A stretch of 64,000 nt of DNA from contig JACKAU010000003.1 of the NCBI GenBank assembly GCA_020634855.1, positions 248,001 through 312,000 on the forward strand, read 5' to 3'. This document shows positions 31,911 through 39,521 of this stretch, one piece after another. Numbering within the stretch: the first letter of the stretch is position 1; every line of letters starts with the position of its first letter. The translations under genes and the position numbers were made by a program. The notes beneath the pieces are model-generated. The model saw only the letters and a list, made by a program, of their open reading frames with translations, was not told where the DNA came from and made no database searches. This DNA comes from Anaerolineales bacterium. Lineage in GTDB: Bacteria; Chloroflexota; Anaerolineae; 4572-78; J111.

Positions 31911-34317
31911 CCACCGCCAGTCGCTCTTGCAGCGCCGACCACCGCGCGGTGATCTTGTCATTCCCGACCGCCATCGCCACCGCTTTGCGCGTACCGACAA
32001 TAACCACCATCTTTTTGGCCCGAGTAATGGCCGTGTACAACAGGTTGCGTTGGAGCAGCATGTAGTGCTGGGTCAACATCGGCAGCACGACCACCGGATA
32101 TTCGCTGCCTTGGCTTTTGTGGACGCTCATGGCGTAGGCCAGCGTCAGTTCATCCAGATCGCTGAATTCGTAGGTCACAGGCCGGCCCTCGAACTCGACT
32201 TCGACCTCGCCCTCTTCGAGATCGATGCGGGTGATGGTCCCGATGTCGCCGTTAAAGACATCTTTGTCATAATTATTGCGAAGCTGCAAGACTCGGTCGC
32301 TAACCCGAAACAGCCGGCTGCCGCTGCGATATTCCGGCTGGCCGTAACGCAGCGGGTTGAGTCGAGCCTGTAACTTTTCGTTGAGCGTTCGCGCCCCGGC
32401 GCTGCCCCGGTGCATGGGGGTCAGCACTTGAATCTCGCCCGGCGGAATGCCGAACTTGTGGGGGATACGTCGGTCCACAATATCGACCACCAAATCGGCG
32501 GCTTCTTCCGGGTCTTCTTTGCCGAAGAAGTAAAAGTCTTGCTTCGATTTAGGATAGATCGGGGTCTCGCCTTGATTGATGCGGTGAGCATTGGTGATGA
32601 TGGTGCTGTCGGCCGCTTGCCGGAAGATGACATCCAGCCGGGTGACCGGGATCACTTCGCTGCCGATCAGGTCGCGCAGGACATTGCCTGCCCCGACGCT
32701 CGGCAGTTGATCGGCGTCGCCAACCAGCAGCAAATGCGAGGTTGGGTGTACCGCTTTGAGGACGTTGTTCATCAACACCAGGTCGATCATTGAGCATTCA
32801 TCCAAAATCAGCAGGTCGCATTCCAGCGGGTTGTCCTGGTTGCGCTGAAACTTAAAGCCTTCGCTGGGGCTGACTTCCAACAGGCGATGGATGGTTTTGG
32901 CCTCGCGGCCGGTGCTTTCGGCCAGCCGTTTGGCGGCTCGACCGGTCGGCGCGGCCAGCAGGGCCGACTTGCCTTTGCTGGTGAGCAGTTCCAAAATGGC
33001 TTTGACGGTGCTGGTCTTGCCTGTCCCCGGCCCGCCGGTCAAAATGGCGACCTTCTGGGTCAACGCCATTTGCACCGCCTCGCGCTGCCGGTCGGCCAGC
33101 GAAATACCGCCCGTACGCTCGGCCACCCAATCGAACGCCTTATCCCAGGCCACCGCCCGAAACACCCCCAACTGACTCTCCGGCGACGCCAACAGCCGTC
33201 CGGCTCGCTGCGCCACACCCACTTCGGCGAAGTAGAAGGGGTTGAGGTAGACGGCTTGGAGGGATTGGAGGGAGGAGATTGGAGATTGGAGATTGGGAGA
33301 TTGGGAGATTGGGAGATTGGTAATTAGTGATTGGTGATTGGTAATTGGTGATTGGAGGGTGGATGTTGCGGAATTATCAGTCTCGGTGTTTTTCCCAACA
33401 ACATCTTGCAACCTTGTCTCACTGGCACTCTGCGACCCTGCCACCCTGCCACCCTGCCACCCTGCTACCCTGCTACCCTGCAACTTTGCCAAGTCTTCGA
33501 CTTTGATCCGATCTTCCTGCTGCAACCCATCGATCTGGGCATCGACCTGGTTGGCCATGACATCGAGAATTTTGACGGCGGCTTCGATCAGATGGTCGCG
33601 GGGGGCGTAGACGTGGCCCTGATCGGCCAGTTGGTTGAGGGTATATTCGATACCGGCGGCGACGCGTTGCGGAGCGTCGGGTTCGATGCCGAGGCTGCGG
33701 GCGATCTTGTCGGCGGTTAAAAAGCCGATGCCGTAGATATCGCGGGCCAGGCGGTAGGGCGTCTCTTTGACGATCTGGATGGCGTTATCGCCGTAGGTCT
33801 TGTAGATTTTGACGGCCAGCGTGGTGCTGACTTGGTGGCCTTGCAGAAAGATCATTATCTCTTTAATCTGCTTCTGCGCCTCCCAGGCCTGGGCAATCAT
33901 CCTAACCCGCTTATGGCCGATGCCGTCCACTTCGTTGAGGCGGTAGATCTCATTCTCGATGACATCGAGGGTATACGCTCCGAAATGCTCGGCGATGCGC
34001 CGGGCCATTTTGGGGCCGATACCTTTGATCAGCCCACTGCCCAAATAGCGTTTGATGCCTTCGGTCGTGGCCGGCATCTCTTCGACATAGCGGATAATCT
34101 CAAACTGTTCGCCGTATTTGGGGTGGGTTTTCCAGCGGCCTTCCACCTTCAACCGCGCCCCAGGGTGAACTTCGGCCAGCGCGCCGACGAGCGTCACCAG
34201 GCCAAAGCGGCCGCCGGCTTGAAAACGAGCGATGGTGTAGCCATTATCGGGGTTGGTGTATGTGATGCGCTCGACGACGCCTTTGAGGGTAACGGTTTGG
34301 TGTTCCATGGTCTGCAA
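31903..34317 (-). CDS. recD2: RecD2-type ATP-dependent DNA helicase
   Basis: An 804-residue 5'-3' helicase of the RecD2/TraA group. The N-terminal domain (1-230) has the OB-like start and helix-hairpin-helix repeats (GIGPKMARRIAEHFG, VDGIGHKRVRMIA). The helicase core has Walker A GGPGTGKTST (about residue 427), DECSMID (Walker B) and the C-terminal AYAMSVHKSQGSEYPVVV motif. Members act in recombination and mismatch repair without RecBC. Residues of about 277-355 are an in-frame insertion made of simple DNA repeats, which brings the length above the usual 720-740. Otherwise all motifs are intact. Confidence 0.95.
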   Translation of the reverse strand: MQTMEHQTVTLKGVVERITYTNPDNGYTIARFQAGGRFGLVTLVGALAEVHPGARLKVEGRWKTHPKYGEQFEIIRYVEEMPATTEGIKRYLGSGLIKGIGPKMARRIAEHFGAYTLDVIENEIYRLNEVDGIGHKRVRMIAQAWEAQKQIKEIMIFLQGHQVSTTLAVKIYKTYGDNAIQIVKETPYRLARDIYGIGFLTADKIARSLGIEPDAPQRVAAGIEYTLNQLADQGHVYAPRDHLIEAAVKILDVMANQVDAQIDGLQQEDRIKVEDLAKLQGSRVAGWQGGRVAGSQSASETRLQDVVGKNTETDNSATSTLQSPITNHQSLITNLPISQSPNLQSPISSLQSLQAVYLNPFYFAEVGVAQRAGRLLASPESQLGVFRAVAWDKAFDWVAERTGGISLADRQREAVQMALTQKVAILTGGPGTGKTSTVKAILELLTSKGKSALLAAPTGRAAKRLAESTGREAKTIHRLLEVSPSEGFKFQRNQDNPLECDLLILDECSMIDLVLMNNVLKAVHPTSHLLLVGDADQLPSVGAGNVLRDLIGSEVIPVTRLDVIFRQAADSTIITNAHRINQGETPIYPKSKQDFYFFGKEDPEEAADLVVDIVDRRIPHKFGIPPGEIQVLTPMHRGSAGARTLNEKLQARLNPLRYGQPEYRSGSRLFRVSDRVLQLRNNYDKDVFNGDIGTITRIDLEEGEVEVEFEGRPVTYEFSDLDELTLAYAMSVHKSQGSEYPVVVLPMLTQHYMLLQRNLLYTAITRAKKMVVIVGTRKAVAMAVGNDKITARWSALQERLAVER
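33254..33357. repeat. GGAGATTGG/TGATTGG tandem repeat inside recD2
   Basis: About 104 bp of short, imperfect AGATTGG, GTAATTGG and GTGATTGG units. It lies in the recD2 coding region and encodes a Ser/Gln/Leu/Ile/Asn-rich stretch without breaking the frame. Confidence 0.85.
33430..33487. repeat. 8-bp tandem repeat ACCCTGCY inside recD2
   Basis: About seven copies of ACCCTGCC/ACCCTGCT in the recD2 coding region (GGGTRGCA on the coding strand). The unit is not a multiple of three, so the peptide pattern repeats every 24 bp. Confidence 0.88.
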
Positions 34318-34404
34318 AGAAATTTTAGCTTAGGGGCAGGGGGGAAGCAAACTGGGGAAAGGACGAATGATGAATGATGAGGGATGAATGATGAAAGCCT
34401 AATC

Positions 34405-34514
34405 AGAGATGGGTTGAGGCCCGAGACCCGACATGTTGCGTGCTGCTTTTTGCCGGGTTTCGAGCCTTGATGCGTTCTACCACTCTATTGGGTTTTGGGC
34501 CTCAACTAATCTCT
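34405..34514. repeat. Long imperfect inverted repeat downstream of the secreted-protein gene
   Basis: AGAGATGGGTTGAGGCCC at 34405-34422 pairs imperfectly with GGGCCTCAACTAATCTCT at 34497-34514, and inner GGGTTT/AAACCC-like pairs add to the stem. It covers the stop codon of the gene at 34513-34968 and may act as its terminator. Confidence 0.5.
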
Positions 34515-34968
34515 AATACGTCTGCATTCCGAGCAGTCTGGGATGATGGGCTTTGTCTTGCGTGCCAAGTTGGTTCTGAGCCGGGTAATCGAAGGCGTCG
34601 CGGGTTAGCAGGCCGGCATCTTTATAAAAGTTGGCCCTGGCTTGCCAGCGATAAGTCAGCGCATCGACCGGGGAGCCGGCTTCGACGCGATGAGCCGCCA
34701 TCAATTCCGGATTTTCAGCATAGAACTGTGATTCGGATTGGGTTGGGACAATATCGGCAGTGACGCGATGGGCCGCCATTAATTCCGGGTTTTCGGCGTA
34801 GAACCGTGATTGGAAGACAGCCGGATCAATATCGACCGTTATAGCTCCGATGTTTTCTTTTGGCAGATTGCCAGGTTCTTGAGCCAAGGTGACGATGGCC
34901 GTAGAGCCTGCAACAAAGATAACTAAACCGATGATTACCACAACAATTTTATTTAACCCACTTCTCAT
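34513..34968 (-). CDS. Secreted or membrane-anchored protein with duplicated motif
   Basis: A 151-residue protein of unknown function. A hydrophobic N-terminus (residues 6-27) followed by a small-residue/Gln stretch is a signal peptide or anchor. The mature part contains FYAENPELMAAHRV twice, 26 residues apart, and a polar C-terminus. The two copies are almost identical in DNA too (34684-34733 and 34762-34811), so the duplication is recent. No family recognised. It is alone on the minus strand. Confidence 0.7.
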   Translation of the reverse strand: MRSGLNKIVVVIIGLVIFVAGSTAIVTLAQEPGNLPKENIGAITVDIDPAVFQSRFYAENPELMAAHRVTADIVPTQSESQFYAENPELMAAHRVEAGSPVDALTYRWQARANFYKDAGLLTRDAFDYPAQNQLGTQDKAHHPRLLGMQTY

Positions 34969-35678
34969 GATGACATCTCCTTATTTTAATTCTATTTTAT
35001 AGATTTTTTTGTTACCGGCGCTGGCCGCCGGCGGCCGTTTGTTTCGGACAGCAGTTTGTTTAACTTTCTGATTTAGAGTATAGGTCCACCCTGTTCGGAA
35101 ATTGGCTCACAAACTGTTTGGAAACTGTTCTTTGAAAAAAATGATATCCGGCTGCGCTACAGCCGATTTTCCCGCCGGAATCGACGCGTTTCCAACGAAA
35201 AAGGCCATGTTTCCAACGTAGACAACGTCTTTTTCAATATAAAGGCCTTATTTCTCGGGGGATTCACCGTCTTTACAGGTAAATGACACCTTCATTTCTT
35301 GGATAGAACGACCTCAATGATGAATGACACACTTATTTCTCGGCCGGAGCAGCTTTGGCAGTAAATGACAGCCATCAATCAGCCTATCATTCGCTGCTCG
35401 CGGCCGCCACACGCCGCCAAATACATGCGCGTGGCGACGTGTGGCGGGCAACGGTCGGCCGACTACGACCGGAACACCGGGCAATCGAGATGATGTCCAT
35501 AGGTACAAAAACTCACTAGTTCGGCTCATTTGTTTTGTGATGGTGTTGTCAATAGATGTAATTTGTGTGATAATAGTTGAGAAGCAGGCCACGTACTGCG
35601 AAGGAATCCAGTAATGCCTGTGGCCGTTCTCACCAGATTAAACACTATTGGCTAATAGTCTAAGAAGGAGACATCACG
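34969..35678. other. 0.7 kb non-coding, repeat-rich spacer
   Basis: No convincing gene; a 92-codon frame at 35314-35592 has no homology or coding character that I can see. The spacer holds AATGACAC-type motifs about 41 bp apart (35282, 35323, 35363) with CTTATTTCTCGG-type motifs (35247, 35290, 35332), and a strong GC-rich hairpin at 35404-35447. The GC content rises sharply into the next gene. Confidence 0.6.
35404..35447. repeat. GC-rich hairpin CCGCCACACGCCGCCA / TGGCGACGTGTGGCGG
   Basis: Arms 35404-35419 and 35432-35447 pair over 16 bp with one mismatch and a 12-nt loop. There is no U-tract. Confidence 0.65.
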
Positions 35679-38075
35679 ATGGTAGAAAACACGCAATCTA
35701 TCAAGCGGATTCCAGGCTACTGCGCTCTGTGTCGCTCGCGGTGTGGCTCGATCGCTGTCGTCGAGAACGGCCGCTTCGTCGCTTTGGAACCGGATCCGTC
35801 GCACCCTACCGGCCGGGCGCTGTGTGCCAAGGGGCGGGCAGCGCCGGAGCTTGTTTATCACTCGGATCGACTGCGCTACCCACTGAAGCGAACGCGGCCA
35901 AAAGGCGATCCAGACCCCGGCTGGCAGCGGATTAGCTGGGATGAAGCCCTTAATCTCAGTGCCGCCAATTTGCGCCGGTTGGCCGATGAGTACAGCCCGG
36001 AAAGCGTCGTGTTTAGTATGGTCTCTCCCTCCACATCAGCGATAGTCGACTCGGCGAACTGGATTGAGCGCTTGATGCGAGCCTTTGGCAGCCCGAACTT
36101 CTGCCAGTCGATGGAGTTGTGCGGGTGGGGCCGGTATCTGGCCACGCGTTATACGTATGGCGCCGGCGTTCCCGGCAATTATATGCCTGATCTTGAGAAT
36201 GCCGGCTGCATCCTGTTTTGGGGGTATAACCCCAATCTGGCTCGGCTCGATCACGCGGTCACCACCGTGGCCGCGCTCAAACGGGGTGCGCGCTTGATTG
36301 TCGTCGATCCTCGCCGTATTGGGCTGGCGAAAAAGGCCGATCTCTGGTTACAGGTGCGCCCCGGCAGCGACGGCGCGCTCGCGCTCGGTATCGCGCATGT
36401 GATGATCGAGCGGGGTTGGTATGATCGTGATTTCATCCGCAACTGGACGAATGGCCCGTTGCTCGTTCGCTCGGACAACGGACGCTTGCTGACCGGACGC
36501 GATCTCTCGGCCTCAGACAGCGCCCAGCGATACGTGGCCTGGAACGAGGCCAAACAGCGCCCCATGCTTTTCGACCCGGCCCTCGGCAGTTACGACGGGG
36601 ACAACACTGAGCTGGCCCTTTTTGGTGAGTTCATGATTGACACGTTGCACGGAACGGTTGGCTGTCGCCCGGTCTTCGACCTTACTGCCGAAGTCTGCGG
36701 GCGCAATACACCAGAGCGGGTGGAGACAATCTGTGGAGTGGGGCGTGACCAGGTTGAGAGCGCCGCCCGGATGCTCTGGGAAGCGCGGCCGGTGGCCTAC
36801 TATGCCTGGAGCGGGGTTGAGATGCAGACAAATGCCACCCAGATCGCCCGGGCGATTGGGCAGCTTTACGCGCTGACCGGCAACCTCGATGCGCCGGGCG
36901 GTAACGTGCTTTTTCCCTCCGTGCCAACTAAAGATGTCGTCGGCAGAGAGTTGTTGTCAACGGAGCAGGCCGCTCGTACACTGGGCCTACCGGAACTGCC
37001 GCTGGGGCCGGCCCGCTGGCAGCATGTCACCTCCGAGGAACTGTATCGGGGTATCCTGGAGCAGCAACCTTATGCGGTGCGAGGGCTGGTCGGATTCGGG
37101 GCTAACCTACTCCTCTCGCATGCCGATAGCGGGCGCGGGCGCGAGGCTCTGGCGGGGCTCGATTTCTATGTCCATGCCGATCTCTTTATGAACCCGACGG
37201 CCGAACTGGCCGACATTGTGCTGCCGGTTACCAGCGCTTTCGAGAGCGAGGGTCTCAAGATTGGCTTTGAGGTGAGCCAGGAGGCCCAATCGCTGGTGCA
37301 ATTGCGGCAGCGGGTGGTTGAGCCTCAAGGTGAGGCCCGCTCTGATATTGAGATCGTGTTCGACCTGGCGAACCATCTTGGTCTTGGCGCTCATTTCTGG
37401 GACGGTGACGTTGACGCCGGCTATCGTTACCAGCTTGAGCCGTCCGGTGTTTCGCTTGATACACTGCGCCAGAACCCAAGAGGCGTGCGAGTTCCGCTCC
37501 AGACCCGCCACCGCAAGTTCGCCGAGCAGAGGAACGGCATCGCGCAAGGCTTCGACACGCCGACACGGAAAATCGAATTGTACTCCGAGACATTGTTGGA
37601 GCACGGTTATCCCCCCCTACCGGCGTATGAAGAGCCACTGATAAGCCCGCTGTCACGACCGGAGTTGACCCAGCGTTACCCGTTGATTCTCACCTGCGCC
37701 AAGAACACCCTGTTTTGTGAAACTCAGCAGCGGGCGCTGCCTAGCTTGCGACGACACGCGCCGGACCCCGAGGTCGAGTTGCATCCGGCGGTAGCCGCCG
37801 AGCGAGGCATCAGCCCTGGCGACTGGGTGAGCATTGAGACGCCTGAAGGCAGCGTCCGGGCGCGGGCACGGCTGGACGACACGCTGAAGCCCAATGTCGT
37901 TTGCGGCCAGCATGGCTGGTGGCAGCCTTGCCCGGAGATTGGCGCACCTGGCTATGATGCCTTTGGGCCTGACGGGGCCAACTTCAACCTTATCATCGGC
38001 CATGAGGCCATTGACCCCATCAGCGGCTCGGTTCCGCACCGCGCCTACCTCTGTCAGATCCGCCGCGTTGACTGA
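35679..38075 (+). CDS. Molybdopterin-dependent oxidoreductase (DMSO reductase family)
   Basis: A 798-residue catalytic subunit of the bis-MGD molybdenum/tungsten family. The N-terminal [4Fe-4S] site is Cys15, Cys18, Cys22 and Cys49; Cys148 in SMELCGWGR is the likely metal ligand. The molybdopterin-binding regions (FWGYNPNLARLDHAV, VVDPRRIGLAKKADLWLQ) and the C-terminal dinucleotide-binding domain (HPAVAAERGISPGDWVSIET) are complete. There is no Tat signal, so it is cytoplasmic. The substrate is unknown; no electron-transfer or membrane subunit is adjacent. GC is higher than its flanks. Its 3' end overlaps the convergent membrane-protein gene by 56 bp. Confidence 0.92.
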   Translation: MVENTQSIKRIPGYCALCRSRCGSIAVVENGRFVALEPDPSHPTGRALCAKGRAAPELVYHSDRLRYPLKRTRPKGDPDPGWQRISWDEALNLSAANLRRLADEYSPESVVFSMVSPSTSAIVDSANWIERLMRAFGSPNFCQSMELCGWGRYLATRYTYGAGVPGNYMPDLENAGCILFWGYNPNLARLDHAVTTVAALKRGARLIVVDPRRIGLAKKADLWLQVRPGSDGALALGIAHVMIERGWYDRDFIRNWTNGPLLVRSDNGRLLTGRDLSASDSAQRYVAWNEAKQRPMLFDPALGSYDGDNTELALFGEFMIDTLHGTVGCRPVFDLTAEVCGRNTPERVETICGVGRDQVESAARMLWEARPVAYYAWSGVEMQTNATQIARAIGQLYALTGNLDAPGGNVLFPSVPTKDVVGRELLSTEQAARTLGLPELPLGPARWQHVTSEELYRGILEQQPYAVRGLVGFGANLLLSHADSGRGREALAGLDFYVHADLFMNPTAELADIVLPVTSAFESEGLKIGFEVSQEAQSLVQLRQRVVEPQGEARSDIEIVFDLANHLGLGAHFWDGDVDAGYRYQLEPSGVSLDTLRQNPRGVRVPLQTRHRKFAEQRNGIAQGFDTPTRKIELYSETLLEHGYPPLPAYEEPLISPLSRPELTQRYPLILTCAKNTLFCETQQRALPSLRRHAPDPEVELHPAVAAERGISPGDWVSIETPEGSVRARARLDDTLKPNVVCGQHGWWQPCPEIGAPGYDAFGPDGANFNLIIGHEAIDPISGSVPHRAYLCQIRRVD

Positions 38076-38799
38076 GGGTCCCGACGATTACTTCAGGAGT
38101 GACGGCTTTCACGCCCTCGTCTTTTTGATCTGCGCCGCTGCGCCGGAGTAGGACAATGCCGGCGGCAATCATCCAGGCCACCCCAACCGGGATGATGATA
38201 AAGCCCAATCCTCGAAGCGGAGGGATATAGAGGACGACGAGCGACAGCAGACCAATGACACCGGCCAGATACCCCCAACGTACCAGCCACACCGGCGCCC
38301 ATTCGTCTCGTCCGGCCAGCGAGAGAAACAGGGGGGCGGCTCCAATCATAAGCGCCGTCGCTAAATCATCAGCGCGAACGCCAATCCAACCGACCACCTG
38401 AGCTATGGCCACAGATGTGGCTGACGTATCCGGCGCAATCTGCACCACCAACGCCAGCATGGCAATGTAGGCGACAAGCACCAGCGGGACGCCCGTTCTG
38501 ATGCAGACCAGCGCCATTTGGGCCAACAGCGGCCGCTGGACGCACAAGTTTGCCAACGCGACGCCGGCCATACCTAAAATGAGGACGCCCACCATCCACA
38601 AGGTGAGGTTGGCGATAAGCTGGGCTTGCACCGCGCCGGCGGCGGCCAGATAACCGGCCACGTCACCGCTGTCCAGCGCCACCCATAGGTCGGCGCCTGA
38701 TGTGCCCCAGAGGATTGCGCCAACGATCATCGTCACGGCTCCCCCGATGGCCGTGTAGCTGCCCATTCGAGTGCTGTTGGCTATAAATTTTGTATCCAT
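38020..38799 (-). CDS. Multi-pass membrane protein
   Basis: A 259-residue protein with about seven hydrophobic helices between residues 15 and 225 and a basic, polar C-terminal tail that is encoded where it overlaps the convergent oxidoreductase gene. It resembles DUF4386-like proteins in layout, but I cannot confirm the family. It lies 27 bp downstream of a cupin gene, on the same strand, and both sit downstream of a LuxR/MalT-type regulator. Confidence 0.7.
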   Translation of the reverse strand: MDTKFIANSTRMGSYTAIGGAVTMIVGAILWGTSGADLWVALDSGDVAGYLAAAGAVQAQLIANLTLWMVGVLILGMAGVALANLCVQRPLLAQMALVCIRTGVPLVLVAYIAMLALVVQIAPDTSATSVAIAQVVGWIGVRADDLATALMIGAAPLFLSLAGRDEWAPVWLVRWGYLAGVIGLLSLVVLYIPPLRGLGFIIIPVGVAWMIAAGIVLLRRSGADQKDEGVKAVTPEVIVGTLSQRGGSDRGRRGAEPSR

Positions 38800-38826
38800 T
38801 TTGTACTCCTTTTTATCAATTGGAAT

Positions 38827-39288
38827 CTACTGGGGGATAATCTCAATGCCGTATTGGCCGGCAATAGTTAAAATGGCCGCCATATCCAACTCCGCTTGGA
38901 TGACCAGCGGCTCGACATCGGCAAAAAAGCTTTCCAACCCTGCCGGCGACAAGACCACCAAAGCACGGGTGACCTGCGAGCTGGAATTGTGAAAGGTGTG
39001 GGGAATCCCTTTGGGTAAAAAGGCGGTGGCTCCAGCCCGGACGGTAAATTTGTCTTCGTTAATCTGGATATCAAGCTCCCCATCCAAAATATAAAAGGTT
39101 TCATCTTCGTTATGGTGAATATGGTATGGCGGCCCGGCGGCGGGCGGAATTTCATCGATGAACATGGCAAAACTGCCGTTGGTATCTTGGGCGGATAAGA
39201 GGATAGTTATCTTTTCTCCGCCAATATGGTCATACACCCGGGCTTCGTCGGGGCCTATGGCCAACGGCGTCAATAACTCTGTACTCAT
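38827..39288 (-). CDS. Cupin-domain protein
   Basis: A 153-residue single-domain cupin. Motif 1 is YHIHHNEDETFYILDGELDI with the metal-binding HxH and Glu, and motif 2 is LPKGIPHTFHN. The metal-site residues are all present, so it may be an enzyme or a ligand binder; many similar proteins are uncharacterised quercetinase-like cupins. An AAGGAG site before the ATG at 39288 decides the start over a longer frame from 39351. It is cotranscribed with the membrane protein gene downstream. Confidence 0.88.
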   Translation of the reverse strand: MSTELLTPLAIGPDEARVYDHIGGEKITILLSAQDTNGSFAMFIDEIPPAAGPPYHIHHNEDETFYILDGELDIQINEDKFTVRAGATAFLPKGIPHTFHNSSSQVTRALVVLSPAGLESFFADVEPLVIQAELDMAAILTIAGQYGIEIIPQ

Positions 39289-39521
39289 AATTAACTCCTT
39301 TTCTTGAACGTGAGGTGGATAGTCTTTCGGCGCGGGTCTTTGTACCAGCACCTATTTCGTTGGGAATAAGCATAACCGATGAGAGAACAATAAACATTGT
39401 ACGATGGTACACATTGGTCCATCAAGGGTGCATAAGATATGGTTCTGAACAAGCTCGGTAGAGGACAACCGATTTTATGGAACGGCGATAAAGGGGGAGA
39501 CTGCGAGTTACGAAGGTAGGG

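Noticed and set aside
33241..33490. Possible CRISPR array in the repeat tract
   Set aside because: The units are 7-8 bp with no spacers, lie inside recD2 and are simple tandem repeats.
35314..35592. A 92-codon minus-strand open frame
   Set aside because: It overlaps the hairpin and phased repeats, has no ribosome site and shows no recognisable domain, so I treat it as chance.
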